A DNA stretch of 64,000 nt from [Flexibacter] sp. ATCC 35208 (GCF_001975825.1 NZ_MTKN01000017.1:62001-126000), one strand, 5' to 3'. Shown: positions 18,577-27,617, counted from the first letter of the stretch. Translations and numbers: made by a program. The notes: generated by a model not told the origin, from the letters alone.

Positions 18577-18645
18577 CATTCACCGGGAAAATTATAACAT
18601 TCACTAAATGGCAGGTTTTTCTACAAAGCGGTCAGTATATATTTA
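18577..18645 (+). promoter_or_regulatory. Phased upstream repeats and -7-like box of repeat element copy A
   Basis: CATTCAC occurs at 18577 and again at 18598, 21 bp apart. A -7-like box TATATTTA (18638-18645) lies exactly 40 bp after the second heptamer, and the element starts 5 nt after the box ends. The same geometry is seen at the other three copies. Confidence 0.6.
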
Positions 18646-18649
18646 CAAT

Positions 18650-18704
18650 AGGTTTTTCATAGGATATGGTTAAATTATTAGGCGGTATTCTTACCGCCTT
18701 TTTT
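18650..18704 (+). ncRNA. Candidate small RNA, repeat family copy A
   Basis: About 55 nt. The 5' segment carries CATAGGATATGGTTAAA and ends in a hairpin GGCGGTA-TTCT-TACCGCC with a T6 run. It lies between lptC and the csaA-like gene, in the same direction as both. The near-identical 5' segment recurs at 19301 and 32014 and a variant at 19537. Reading it as a short independent transcript is inference from the promoter-to-terminator spacing. Confidence 0.6.
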
Positions 18705-18790
18705 CTTTGAAAATGTTTTTCATCCCCCATTGGTGAATTCCCTCTTTCATGAAGGTTTTTATTATCTTAATACCTCAATATCATAACATT

Positions 18791-19129
18791 ATGGAACAGA
18801 TTACGTGGCAGGATTTTGAAAAGGTAGCCATTCGGGTAGGAACCATTATAGAAGTAGCCGATTTTCCCAAGGCAAAGAACCCTGCTTACCAGTTATTAAT
18901 TGACTTTGGTCCCGAGCTGGGCATTAAGCGTTCATCTGCTCAGATCACCAAATTATATAGTGAAGAGACGTTAATCGGCAAACAGGTGGTTGCTGTAGTG
19001 AACTTTCCAGTGAAGCAGGTGGCTAATTTTTTCTCTGAGTGTCTGGTACTTGGTGTAGTGGGCGCGGATAAAGAAGTAGTGTTGTTACAACCAGACAGGG
19101 CGGTCCAGAATGGCCTGCAAGTAGGATGA
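18791..19129 (+). CDS. CsaA-like tRNA-binding domain protein
   Basis: A 112-residue stand-alone OB-fold protein of the EMAPII/tRNA-binding type: IRVGTIIEVADFPKAKNPAY, DFGPELGIKRSSAQIT and VVAVVNFPVKQVANFFSE are diagnostic of CsaA. Homologues bind tRNA or act as a secretion-related chaperone. The ATG at 18791 is preferred over 18749, since CsaA proteins are about 110 residues and begin near this point. It is flanked on both sides by copies of the repeat element. Confidence 0.88.
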   Translation: MEQITWQDFEKVAIRVGTIIEVADFPKAKNPAYQLLIDFGPELGIKRSSAQITKLYSEETLIGKQVVAVVNFPVKQVANFFSECLVLGVVGADKEVVLLQPDRAVQNGLQVG

Positions 19130-19227
19130 TAATGGTGTATTGACTAGTAATTAAGAATATTTACAATTTAAAAATTAATTAATATTATCTTATTTGATAT
19201 ATATCAGCTGACCTCTTCATTCTTACT

Positions 19228-19296
19228 GTTTTACGAACTATTTTATAACGTTCACGGAAATAGGAAGATAACTCATTTTTGTAGACTATATCTTTG
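19228..19296 (+). promoter_or_regulatory. Phased upstream repeats and -7 box of repeat element copy B
   Basis: CGTTCAC at 19249, with a degenerate partner (GTTTTAC) 21 bp earlier at 19228. The -7 box TATCTTTG at 19289-19296 is exactly 40 bp after the strong heptamer and matches TAnnTTTG perfectly. Confidence 0.6.
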
Positions 19297-19300
19297 ACTC

Positions 19301-19366
19301 AGGTTTTTCATAGGATATGGTTAAAATTATTACAAGGGCGGTATTCTTACCGCCCTTCTATATTTT
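19301..19366 (+). ncRNA. Candidate small RNA, repeat family copy B
   Basis: About 66 nt, with the 5' segment identical to copy D through GGTTAAAATT, an 8-nt linker, then hairpin GGGCGGTA-TTCT-TACCGCCC and a T-rich tail. It lies 171 bp after the csaA-like gene in a 473-bp gap without genes. Confidence 0.62.
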
Positions 19367-19399
19367 AGGCAGGTACAGCCATTAACGGCTCATCTGTTA

Positions 19400-19532
19400 C
19401 GTTCACCCCTCAAAAACTGATTTTCCCCTTCAAAAGCCGGTACGTTTAACTTCCTTTTTATTACGTTCCCAAACAAAAATATAGCATTCACCAGAATGGG
19501 GTTTGCGTGTATTCAAAATACGTGCACCTTTG
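19400..19532 (+). promoter_or_regulatory. Four-unit phased repeat array and -7 box of repeat element copy C
   Basis: Heptamers CGTTCAC (19400), CGTTTAA (19443), CGTTCCC (19464) and CATTCAC (19485) are spaced 43, 21 and 21 bp. A TTTG (19502-19505) and the box CACCTTTG (19525-19532), 19 bp apart, form a plausible -33/-7 pair. The last heptamer is again 40 bp before the -7 box. Confidence 0.6.
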
Positions 19533-19536
19533 GTAT

Positions 19537-19604
19537 AGGTTTTTCAATAAAGATATGGTTAAAATTTTTCGGGGCTGTAGTCTTGCAGCCCCGTTTCTTT
19601 TTTT
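19537..19604 (+). ncRNA. Candidate small RNA, repeat family copy C (covariant)
   Basis: About 68 nt. It begins with the same AGGTTTTTCA, has AATAAAGATATGG where the other copies have TAGGATATGG, then GTTAAAATT. The terminal hairpin is rebuilt with a different stem, CGGGGCTG / CAGCCCCG, while the loop keeps the TAnTCTT pattern, and is followed by a T-run. Compensatory stem change argues for function as RNA. Its end touches the stop codon of the convergent DPP-IV gene. Confidence 0.6.
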
Positions 19605-21708
19605 ATAACTCTGCCGGAAACGGCTCTTCCAGTAAATAGCGATAGATAAACCGGTACATCTCCATATCACTATGCTTCATCTTGATACTGGTTCTCCACC
19701 CATGACGCTCTCCCGGAACTAACATAAATTCAAAATGCTTATTCATGTCTTCCAGCATATTGACCAACTGGATACTGTTTTGCATATGTACATTATCGTC
19801 CATGGTGCCATGTACGATCCTGATTAATCCCTTATAGCGGTCCAGGTAATGCATAGGCGAAGTGATCTTGTAACCTTCCGGGTTCTCGGCAGGGGTATCC
19901 ATATATCTTTCTGTATAATGGCTATCGTAGAGCTGCCAGTCGGTCACCGAATAGTTCGCCATACCATAGTTAAATACGGAAGCGCCATAGGTCAGTGCCA
20001 TACAGGTCATATACCCCCCAAAACTGCCACCGGTTATGCAAACCTTGTTTGTATCTACATAAGCCTGGGAACGGAGCCATTTGGTGGCATCCATATAATC
20101 CTCGATTTCATAGATACCCGTTTTGCGATGGATGTAGTTCATGCCCATTTTACCCAGCTGGCCAGAGCTACGATTATCAATTACCACCTGGATAATACCT
20201 TTTTCGGCCCACCATTGTGCGGTCAGGTTGCCATTCCAGCGATCGTATACGGTGCCTGCATCAGGCCCACCATAGATGCTGATGAGTACAGGGTATTTTT
20301 TGCCTTCCTGCATATGTAGTGGCATGGTAACCGTCATTGGCAGGGTCAACCCGTCGCGGGTAGTATAAGTCATTAATTTGGGCAGGGCCAGGTTGTAACT
20401 GGCTAATTGAGCGCCTTTGCTATCGCCCAATTCTCTGATTACCTTGCCTTTATTGTCTACCAGCGCAATGCGGCCAGGTGTATTGAGGTTCGAATAGGTG
20501 GTAATGAAGTAGTCGCCATGGGGACTTACGGTCGCAGCATGGTAGTATTCGCCGAAGGTAAGGCGGGTAATTGCCGCTGTATTCAGGTTTACCTTATAAA
20601 GATCTGTGCGGGTAGAAGCTTCTTTTCTTGCTACGAAGTAGAGTTGTTCCTGTTTTGCATCCAGGGCTACGGTATAGTTCACCGTCCAGTTGCCGGTCGT
20701 GAGCTGCTTTTTGAGTGAGCCGTCCATATTGTACCAGTACAGGTGGGACCAGCCTGTTTTATCACTTCTCATGATAAATCCTTTACCTTTCTCAAGAATA
20801 GTCATTCCATCCTTCCAGTCGATCCAGGTAGGCTGTTTTTCATCGTACACTTCCTTTTTAGCGCCGGTGGTTAGGTTGATATCGTAGATCTTCAGGTTAT
20901 CCTGTCCCCTGTTCATCCATTGCATCCATAGGTGGTTGTCGGTTGTCCAGTAAGGGGTACCGAAGTACTGATCTGCCTTTTCGTCAAAAGCTGCCCAGGT
21001 GGTAGCACCACCAGCTACGGGTACCACGCCTACTTTCACTTCCGGGTTTTTATCGCCGGCTTTTGGATAACGGGTGTTTTCTGTGAAGCCGTGCTGCCCT
21101 TTTTCGCTGTAAATAGGGAATATGGGTACCTGTGAGTCGTCAAAACGCATGTAAGCCAGGTAGCGGCTATCGGGACTCCACCAGAAAGCACGGTAGCGGG
21201 AGGCACGGCCCAGAATTTCTTCATAATAGATCCAGGAGGCGTAACCATTGTATACCACGTCAGAAGCGTCGCTGGTATAGCGGGTTTCCTTTTTGGTGGC
21301 TATTTCTACGCTATAGAGGTCATTGTGGCGGGTAAAGGCCACATATTTCCCATCAGGAGAGATCGTAGGATTCTTTTCTGTGAGCGTATCGTTTGTCAGT
21401 TGTGTGGTCGTACCATCAGCAGCTGTGTAGATAATATCGTGATCCTGAACAGATACGGCAATGCCGGCCTGGGAATAGTCGGTCGCTGCACCCGTCTTTA
21501 CATCTACTTTGTAAGACTTGCCATTGCGCACTTCGATATAATGTGTGTCATCAGCCCAACCGGTTATGTTGGGGAGTGGCTGGGAAATGCCGGAAGGGGC
21601 ATTTTTCCAGATCTGCTCGTAGGTAAGGTCTTTTTTATCCTGGGCGCATAGTGGCGCGGATAACAGACCCAGGGCTGCCATGTAGCGGGTAAAGTGACGT
21701 AATTGCAT
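19603..21708 (-). CDS. Secreted dipeptidyl-peptidase IV-like serine peptidase (S9)
   Basis: A 701-residue exported peptidase: signal peptide (residues 1-22, cleavage after a Cys-Ala), DPP-IV N-terminal beta-propeller (about 90-420), then an alpha/beta hydrolase domain. The catalytic triad is readable as Ser562 in GGSFGGYM, Asp637 in HGTMDDNVH and His669 in GERHGW. The EE pair that binds the peptide N-terminus is in WIYYEEILGR. It removes dipeptides, often after Pro or Ala, supporting peptide nutrition in the periplasm. It lies downstream of lysS and has its own start. Confidence 0.94.
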   Translation of the reverse strand: MQLRHFTRYMAALGLLSAPLCAQDKKDLTYEQIWKNAPSGISQPLPNITGWADDTHYIEVRNGKSYKVDVKTGAATDYSQAGIAVSVQDHDIIYTAADGTTTQLTNDTLTEKNPTISPDGKYVAFTRHNDLYSVEIATKKETRYTSDASDVVYNGYASWIYYEEILGRASRYRAFWWSPDSRYLAYMRFDDSQVPIFPIYSEKGQHGFTENTRYPKAGDKNPEVKVGVVPVAGGATTWAAFDEKADQYFGTPYWTTDNHLWMQWMNRGQDNLKIYDINLTTGAKKEVYDEKQPTWIDWKDGMTILEKGKGFIMRSDKTGWSHLYWYNMDGSLKKQLTTGNWTVNYTVALDAKQEQLYFVARKEASTRTDLYKVNLNTAAITRLTFGEYYHAATVSPHGDYFITTYSNLNTPGRIALVDNKGKVIRELGDSKGAQLASYNLALPKLMTYTTRDGLTLPMTVTMPLHMQEGKKYPVLISIYGGPDAGTVYDRWNGNLTAQWWAEKGIIQVVIDNRSSGQLGKMGMNYIHRKTGIYEIEDYMDATKWLRSQAYVDTNKVCITGGSFGGYMTCMALTYGASVFNYGMANYSVTDWQLYDSHYTERYMDTPAENPEGYKITSPMHYLDRYKGLIRIVHGTMDDNVHMQNSIQLVNMLEDMNKHFEFMLVPGERHGWRTSIKMKHSDMEMYRFIYRYLLEEPFPAEL

Positions 21709-21731
21709 AGATCGGATTTGTTGTAAATTAA

Positions 21732-21762
21732 AAATCCGGCCATTAAGAGCCGGATTTTTTGG
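21732..21762 (-). terminator. Terminator of lysS
   Basis: 9-bp arms AAATCCGGC / GCCGGATTT around an 8-nt loop with T/A-runs on both sides, between the lysS stop and the DPP-IV start. Confidence 0.8.
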
Positions 21763-21783
21763 ATATAAGGTTGAAAGAGAAGA

Positions 21784-23298
21784 CTATTGGAGCTTCTCTG
21801 GTTTCATTTGTGGGAAGAACAGCACATCCTGGATAGATAGGTTGTTTGTCATGATCATGGTCAAACGGTCGATACCAATACCGATACCGGAGGTTGGTGG
21901 CATACCGTATTCCAAGGCACGGAGGAAGTCGTAGTCGATGTACATCGCTTCGTCATCACCTCTTTCCATCAGTTTCACCTGGTCTTCGAAGCGCTGGCGC
22001 TGGTCGATAGGATCATTCAGCTCGCTGTAAGCGTTGGCCAGTTCCTTACCGTTTACCATCAGTTCAAAGCGTTCTACCAGACCTGGTTTGCTACGGTGTT
22101 TCTTGGTGAGCGGGCTCATTTCCACCGGATAGTCAATGATGAAGGTCGGCTGTACATAGTTGTGTTCAGCTTTTTCGCCAAAGATCTCGTCGATCAGTTT
22201 ACCCTTACCCATGCTAGGTGCAACGCCGATACCCAGTTGTTTACAGGTATCACGCAGCTGTGCTTCGTCCATTTCGGAAATGTCGATACCGGTATGTTCT
22301 TTAATCGCATCAAACATAGTGACACGGCGGAAAGGCGCTTTGAAGTCGATCACCTTCTCTCCTACCTGTACCAGGGTAGTACCATGCAGGGCGAGGGCGA
22401 TCTTTTCCAGCAGGGTTTCTGTGGTACGCATCATCCACTCGTAGTCTTTGTAAGCGGCGTACATTTCCATTACGGTAAATTCCGGGTTGTGGGTACGGTC
22501 CATACCTTCGTTGCGGAAGTCTTTGGCAAACTCGTACACCCCATCGAAACCACCTACGATCAAACGTTTCAGGTAAAGCTCATTGGCGATACGCATATAT
22601 AATGGAATATCCAGTGCATTGTGATGTGTCTTGAACGGACGTGCAGTGGCGCCACCAGGAATAGGCTGGAGGATCGGTGTTTCAACTTCCAGGTAACCCA
22701 GGTCGTTATAGAAATCACGGATGGTCTGCATGATCTTCGTACGCTTGATAAAGGTATCCTTGACAGACGGGTTGATGATCAGGTCTACGTAGCGTTGGCG
22801 ATATCTGAATTCAGGATCGGTTACGGCATCGAATACTTCACCATCCTTTTCGCTTACTACAGGAAGCACGCGGAGGGATTTAGCGAGAAAATCGAGCTTG
22901 GTTACGTGTATAGACAATTCGCCTGTTTTGGTAACAAAGGCATAGCCTTTTGCACCGATGATATCGCCTATATCGAGTATCTTTTTGACTAAAATATCGT
23001 ACATGGACTTATCCTCGCCATTGCTGATGTCATCGCGGCGTACATACAGTTGAATATATCCTGTATGGTCCTGCAACTTTATGAAAGCTGCTTTACCCAT
23101 GTCACGGATCTTCATGATACGGCCAGCGATGCAGAGGTTCTGCAACTGCTCTTTGGTTTCTTCACTATATACCGCTTTAATTTTTTCTGCGGTATTGTTT
23201 ACGGGATATTCTTCCGCCGGATAAGGGTCGATGCCCAGTTTCTCCAATTCCTGCAGTTTTTCCCTGCGTATGATCTCTTGCTCAGATAGTGATGTCAT
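21784..23298 (-). CDS. lysS: Lysyl-tRNA synthetase, class II
   Basis: A 504-residue class II enzyme of normal length. It has an N-terminal OB-fold anticodon-binding domain (about 55-145) and the catalytic core with motif 1 near [10 protein letters not shown], motif 2 [20 protein letters not shown] and motif 3 [11 protein letters not shown]. It charges tRNA-Lys. Divergent from the universal stress gene by 115 bp and closed by its own terminator. Confidence 0.97.
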   Translation of the reverse strand: MTSLSEQEIIRREKLQELEKLGIDPYPAEEYPVNNTAEKIKAVYSEETKEQLQNLCIAGRIMKIRDMGKAAFIKLQDHTGYIQLYVRRDDISNGEDKSMYDILVKKILDIGDIIGAKGYAFVTKTGELSIHVTKLDFLAKSLRVLPVVSEKDGEVFDAVTDPEFRYRQRYVDLIINPSVKDTFIKRTKIMQTIRDFYNDLGYLEVETPILQPIPGGATARPFKTHHNALDIPLYMRIANELYLKRLIVGGFDGVYEFAKDFRNEGMDRTHNPEFTVMEMYAAYKDYEWMMRTTETLLEKIALALHGTTLVQVGEKVIDFKAPFRRVTMFDAIKEHTGIDISEMDEAQLRDTCKQLGIGVAPSMGKGKLIDEIFGEKAEHNYVQPTFIIDYPVEMSPLTKKHRSKPGLVERFELMVNGKELANAYSELNDPIDQRQRFEDQVKLMERGDDEAMYIDYDFLRALEYGMPPTSGIGIGIDRLTMIMTNNLSIQDVLFFPQMKPEKLQ

Positions 23299-23413
23299 GT
23301 AAATACTGAATTACAATAATGGAGTGCAAAAATAACTGTTTTCTCCCCTTTGGCATTAATTTTTCTCTTTATTCCATAGGTTCTACATATTCCACACTAA
23401 AAACAGTAATGAG

Positions 23414-24247
23414 ATGAAAACTATTATTGTTCCTACGGACTTTTCAGCAGCAGCATATAATGCCGCCCGCTATGCGTTGGGACTGGCAAGCCAGATGGGG
23501 GCTTCCCGGGTTGTTTTGTACCATGCATATGAGCTGGTAGTGCCGGTGCCGGATATGCCTTCGGCTATTCCGATGGTAGATCCTGCGGACCTGAAGGCGG
23601 CCAGTGAAGAAGGGCTGGAAAAGATGCAAAGGGAGCTGGCAACCGAAATTCCTGCTAATGTAATACTGGATTTGCGGGCAGAAAATCACCTGCTGGCAGC
23701 AAATATTGATGGATTTTGCATTGATCAGCAAGCCGATCTAATTATAATGGGTACGGAAGGGGGCAGTCATTTCGAAGAGATTCTCATTGGTTCCAATTCG
23801 GTAGATGTGGCCAGGCATACCGCTTGTCCGGTGATTATTGTACCAGGAGATGCCGTGTACCACCCTATTCGGAAGATCGTATTCGCGTGTGATTTTAAAC
23901 ATATGGGGGAAAATACGCCCATTGGAACCCTGAAGAGTTTGCTCAGTACCTTTAATGCAGAACTGCATGTGTTAAACATCGATCATTCCGGGAAAGGGCT
24001 GGCAGGTGAAACACCTATGGAGAGTTTACTGCTGGATACCCTGCTGGAAGGGTATAACCCAATTTACCATTTTGTAGACAATGAGAATGTGGTGAATGGG
24101 ATCATGGATTTTTCAGAAAAGGAAGGCGCCGATCTGATCTTTATTATCCCACGGAAACATGGGCTTTTTGAAGGCATGTTCAGAAGGAGCCGGACTACTC
24201 AGCTGGCTTTTCACAGTCATATCCCTTTGCTGGCAATACACGAATAG
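23414..24247 (+). CDS. Tandem-domain universal stress protein
   Basis: A 277-residue protein with two UspA-type domains (about 1-145 and 150-277). The first has the nucleotide-binding signature in variant form, IMGTEGGSHFEEILIGSNS and CPVIIVPG. The second is more divergent but ends in HIPLLAIHE. Such two-domain USPs are usual in Bacteroidetes. Monocistronic: divergent from lysS, with a long palindrome after the stop. Confidence 0.92.
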   Translation: MKTIIVPTDFSAAAYNAARYALGLASQMGASRVVLYHAYELVVPVPDMPSAIPMVDPADLKAASEEGLEKMQRELATEIPANVILDLRAENHLLAANIDGFCIDQQADLIIMGTEGGSHFEEILIGSNSVDVARHTACPVIIVPGDAVYHPIRKIVFACDFKHMGENTPIGTLKSLLSTFNAELHVLNIDHSGKGLAGETPMESLLLDTLLEGYNPIYHFVDNENVVNGIMDFSEKEGADLIFIIPRKHGLFEGMFRRSRTTQLAFHSHIPLLAIHE

Positions 24248-24273
24248 GAAAATACGTTACATTTATAGCCTGT

Positions 24274-24308
24274 AGCAGCCCCGGATCGCATTGCGATCCG
24301 GGGCTGCT
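24274..24308. terminator. Long perfect palindrome after the universal stress gene
   Basis: 17-bp perfect arms (AGCAGCCCCGGATCGCA and its complement) around a single base. It has no T-run after it. The core GGATCGCATTGC is shared with the palindrome at 49501. Confidence 0.7.
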
Positions 24309-24394
24309 GTGCGATGAGCTACCCTTCATCATTAATTGAATTGGTAGATTAAATATTGTTACTAATTTGCATGTAAACCACAACTTCAATCAAT

Positions 24395-25141
24395 ATGTAC
24401 AAGAAACTATGTCTTCTGTTTTTGGCAGGTATTTCTTTAGGGACGGTATCTCAGGCGCAGATACTGAAGAATTTGAGTAAGGCAGTAAGTAGTGCAGCCA
24501 GCAGTGCATCAGGTAGTACTACCGGGATTTCTGAGAGTGATGCAGGTAGTGCCATCAAAGAAGCACTTTCTAAAGGTGTGACTTCAGGTATCGGAGTGTT
24601 GAACAAAACAGATGGCTTCTTTGGCAGTGAGGTATACAAACTGTTATTACCTCCTGATGCCGTTAAGATTGGGAATACATTGAGAAGTGTTGGTCTGGGT
24701 GCACAGGTAGATCAGGCAATTCTGTCTATCAACCGTGCAGCTGAAAAAGCAGTAGGTTCTGCAGCGCCAATTTTTGTATCTGCTATCAAGGGAATGTCTA
24801 TTGCTGATGCGCTAAACATTCTGAAAGGAACGGATAGTTCTGCTACAGTATATTTCAAGGGTAAAACCACTACTGACCTGAAAGCTGCATTTGCGCCAGT
24901 AGTAAAAGGTGCGCTGGATAGCACTAACGCTACTAAGTATTATGCTGACATCATTAATTCCTACAATAAGCTGCCGACTACATTCAAAAAGGCAAATCCG
25001 GATTTGCAGGATTATGTGACAGGAATGGCAGTGAATGCACTGTTTGATCAGATTAAAATTGAAGAGAAGAATATCAGGAATAATTCAACGGCGAGAACGA
25101 GTGCGCTGTTGCAGAAGGTGTTTGGAAGTGTAGCGAAATAA
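24395..25141 (+). CDS. DUF4197 family secreted protein
   Basis: A 248-residue protein with a signal peptide (about 1-22, ending SQAQ), a Ser/Ala/Gly-rich linker and then the DUF4197 domain (EALSKGVTSGIGVLNKTDGF, VKIGNTLRSVG, INRAAEKAV, YFKGKTTTDL). It is probably periplasmic or outer-membrane-associated. No function is established for the family. Monocistronic, closed by a double hairpin. Confidence 0.87.
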   Translation: MYKKLCLLFLAGISLGTVSQAQILKNLSKAVSSAASSASGSTTGISESDAGSAIKEALSKGVTSGIGVLNKTDGFFGSEVYKLLLPPDAVKIGNTLRSVGLGAQVDQAILSINRAAEKAVGSAAPIFVSAIKGMSIADALNILKGTDSSATVYFKGKTTTDLKAAFAPVVKGALDSTNATKYYADIINSYNKLPTTFKKANPDLQDYVTGMAVNALFDQIKIEEKNIRNNSTARTSALLQKVFGSVAK

Positions 25142-25146
25142 TTATT

Positions 25147-25226
25147 ACCAGGAGATCGGGTTTGCTCTGGCAAACCTGATCTCCTGGTGTCAAAAGGGTT
25201 GCGGCCGGAGACTGCAACCCTTTTGA
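25147..25226. terminator. Double hairpin between DUF4197 and the flavin reductase gene
   Basis: Two adjacent hairpins: 25147-25188 (arms ACCAGGAGATC..., inner GTTTGC/GCAAAC) and 25190-25226 (13-bp arms TCAAAAGGGTTGC / GCAACCCTTTTGA). Each probably serves one of the two convergent genes. Confidence 0.82.
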
Positions 25227-25227
25227 T

Positions 25228-26106
25228 TTATACAGCAAGTAGTATCTGCCACGCTTCTGCTACTTTCCCTTTGTCTAATAGCCGTTGGGCGTACGCATGC
25301 AGCTCCCGCTCCATCTCATCAGGTGTAATACTATAATACTGGAAAATATTCTTCAGGTGCTCATCCTCAAATGCCGGATCTATCACCGGGTGTTCATGCA
25401 CATTTGCTAATTGTCCCAAATGATTACCGGTCAGAATGCTGCTATTCCGGATATGCAAGGGCAGGGCATCAATCCCGATCCCTAATAATGTATTCGGCTT
25501 TGCCACTTCAAATACCGCATCGCCGGAAGCCCTGCAATAATAGTCCCCTCCCATTCTCGCTACCAGGTCCAGTTTGTGCGGATCAATCCCTCCTTTCTCA
25601 TTCAGCACTTCATCACTAATATGGATCATGACAGGTTCACAAATCACCAGGTTACCCGCACCTCCTTCAGTACCGGTTTCAATAATCTGCCTAACAATAC
25701 ACTCAATCTGCACCGGGCTTTCCTTTACTCTGAAAGGCCGTACTTTTTCAGCAGCAATTGCTGTAAACCCCGCTTTCTCAAATTCACTGATCTCTTTCGG
25801 GTATTCACAACTGGCCAAAGAAGTCTGCTGCACCATGGCATAATTCACCATATTGATCACGACTTCCTTTACCTCGTAAAGGTTCTCCAGTGTGTGTTTG
25901 GTCGTATTGTCCCTGACCCTGCGCGAAGGTGAAAAAATCAACGTAGCAGGATTAGTTCCGAAGATATTGAAGAAGCTAAATGGCGATAAATTAGGTCTTC
26001 CTTCTTTATCGACAGTGCTTGCAAAACAGATAGGTCTGGGAGCGATGGCGCCCTGTAAATAACCTTGCAGTACGGCGGTGGTTACCTGCCCCGGAATGAT
26101 CTGCAT
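25228..26106 (-). CDS. Flavin reductase-like FMN-binding protein
   Basis: A 292-residue protein of the flavin reductase/DIM6-NTAB type: APRPICFASTVDKEGRPNLSPFSFFN is the FMN-binding signature, and a YPKEISEFEKAGFT segment follows. It abuts the upstream fumarylacetoacetate hydrolase-family gene with no gap between stop and start, so the two are translated from one mRNA. It may reduce or use FMN in the same aromatic-degradation route; the substrate is not evident. Confidence 0.87.
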   Translation of the reverse strand: MQIIPGQVTTAVLQGYLQGAIAPRPICFASTVDKEGRPNLSPFSFFNIFGTNPATLIFSPSRRVRDNTTKHTLENLYEVKEVVINMVNYAMVQQTSLASCEYPKEISEFEKAGFTAIAAEKVRPFRVKESPVQIECIVRQIIETGTEGGAGNLVICEPVMIHISDEVLNEKGGIDPHKLDLVARMGGDYYCRASGDAVFEVAKPNTLLGIGIDALPLHIRNSSILTGNHLGQLANVHEHPVIDPAFEDEHLKNIFQYYSITPDEMERELHAYAQRLLDKGKVAEAWQILLAV

Positions 26107-27114
26107 TTATTTCTTTAGTTTGAGGATCGAAAAATCTGATTCTTCTGCAACGATGGTATTGGTCAGTTTTCCCAGCCCCTCAATTTCCAGTTCTACCACA
26201 TCGCCGGCCTGTAGCCATTGTTCAGGATAATCAGGATTATTGAGTTTGCCGGTGCCATTCAGTTCCAGGAAGCAGCCGGTACCTACGGTACCACTACCAA
26301 TTACATCACCGGGCATGATATTCGCACCATAAGAGCAGCGCTGTACGATTTCGGCAAAGGTCCAGTCCATATCTGCCATATTGCCTTCGCTTACCTGCAC
26401 ACCATTTACGTGACAGGTCATTTTCAGGTTATAAGCATTGCCGGTATGACCGGGTTTAGGTTCTGTGAGCAGGTGTTGCAGTTCGTCGGGTGTCACCAGC
26501 ATAGGACCGATCACGGTGCTGAAATCCTTGCCTTTGCAGGGGCCCATGTTCAGTTTCATTTCATCCATTTGCAGGGTACGGGCGCTCATATCATTCATGA
26601 TCATGTAACCGCCGATGTATTCATCTGCTTCTTCAGCAGGAACGTTGCGGCCTGCTTTACAGATTACGATAGCAGCTTCCAGTTCAAAGTCCAGTTTTTC
26701 GAAGTGATCAGGCATGCAATATACATTACCGGGTCCCTGAATAGCATTGTGGTTGGTAAAGTAAAAAACCGGGAACTGATCGAATTCTGCGATCATCTCT
26801 ACCCTGCGGTTGCGGCGTGCAGAAGCAACGTGCTGACGGAATGCGTAACCATCACGGCAGGAATTGGGGAATGGCACAGGGGCCATCAGTGTAACTTTTT
26901 CCAGTGGAATGGGACTAGCGATGCCTACGTGTTTGCCTGCTTTTAATTGTGCGTCGGCTTCCTTTGCAATGTCGATCACATCTTCCCACATGAGTAGGAA
27001 CATTTGCATACTGCTGGGGAGATTTGGGTGAAGGTCCTGGGTATTGTAGAGCTGGTTGTCTACTAATATTGCCAGTTGGTCGCTCTCTTCCCGGAGGTAA
27101 GTAACAAGTTTCAT
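26107..27114 (-). CDS. Fumarylacetoacetate hydrolase family protein
   Basis: A 335-residue FAH-fold protein, with metal ligands in the FELEAAIVICKAGRNV and GYMIMNDMSAR segments and a TVGTGCFLELNG loop near the end. The long two-domain length fits fumarylacetoacetase-like enzymes of tyrosine/homogentisate breakdown better than the short ureidoglycolate-lyase group. The ATG at 27114 (MKLVTYLREESDQ) is chosen over an in-frame extension to 27318 that has no family similarity. First gene of a pair with the flavin reductase gene. Confidence 0.88.
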   Translation of the reverse strand: MKLVTYLREESDQLAILVDNQLYNTQDLHPNLPSSMQMFLLMWEDVIDIAKEADAQLKAGKHVGIASPIPLEKVTLMAPVPFPNSCRDGYAFRQHVASARRNRRVEMIAEFDQFPVFYFTNHNAIQGPGNVYCMPDHFEKLDFELEAAIVICKAGRNVPAEEADEYIGGYMIMNDMSARTLQMDEMKLNMGPCKGKDFSTVIGPMLVTPDELQHLLTEPKPGHTGNAYNLKMTCHVNGVQVSEGNMADMDWTFAEIVQRCSYGANIMPGDVIGSGTVGTGCFLELNGTGKLNNPDYPEQWLQAGDVVELEIEGLGKLTNTIVAEESDFSILKLKK

Positions 27115-27194
27115 AAAATTAACGTTCTGGTTGTATGATTTGTAAATATAGCTTATACATTTTAATGGGTCATCTGCCCGCAGTGGATTGATAG

Positions 27195-27398
27195 GTGATT
27201 TCAGTGAGAATATCGAAATTGAGAAAGGACAATCTCTCAACAATTGATGATCTTTTGCTGTATACATATTTATCAGACTACCCTGCTGAGGTAGCAAATC
27301 CACATTATGACACGGCAATTTATTGTGATAGGGATGTTAAGTTTTTCTTCTTTAAGGATAAAAAAGGAACGATCAATATCATATGTGAGAATCTTTAA
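27195..27398 (+). CDS. Possible small hypothetical protein
   Basis: An open frame of 67 codons from GTG 27195 (or GTG 27204). The product is acidic and aromatic-rich (DDLLLYTYLSDYPAEVANPH), with no recognised family. Two points favour a gene: it is divergent from the FAH gene, and a hairpin plus T-run follows 23 bp after the stop. It could also be a chance frame. Confidence 0.35.
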   Translation: MISVRISKLRKDNLSTIDDLLLYTYLSDYPAEVANPHYDTAIYCDRDVKFFFFKDKKGTINIICENL

Positions 27399-27421
27399 TA
27401 ATACCCGCAGGGACTGAGAAT

Positions 27422-27446
27422 GGATATACAAGGTATCCCTTTTTTT
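27422..27446 (+). terminator. Weak terminator behind the 67-codon frame
   Basis: Short stem GGATA / TATCC with a 7-nt loop followed by a run of eight T residues. From here to 27609 I see nothing else. Confidence 0.5.
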
Positions 27447-27609
27447 AAATACAGGTGAGATAATTTATCAATATGAATAAGGAAGAAAAAGGACCCTGAT
27501 GTAATTCATAAATACATACAGAAAAGGGGAGGCAATATCGGCATAATATTAGCGGATATGAATTTTTGGCAAATGATATAACGAGAAGAATAAAGGGTTT
27601 TAAGGCTTT

Positions 27610-27617
27610 TAATTTTG
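27610..27617 (+). promoter_or_regulatory. -7 box of the fatty acid hydroxylase gene
   Basis: TAATTTTG matches TAnnTTTG and lies 21 bp upstream of the ATG at 27639. A good AGGGAG ribosome binding site (27631-27636) decides that start. Confidence 0.55.

Noticed and set aside
19400..19491. CRISPR-like short repeats
   Set aside because: Units are only 7 bp, degenerate, few, and lie directly before a promoter; no cas genes nearby. They fit operator repeats better.
26218..26946. 242-codon plus-strand frame opposite the FAH gene
   Set aside because: Antisense shadow; the minus-strand gene has clear family motifs.
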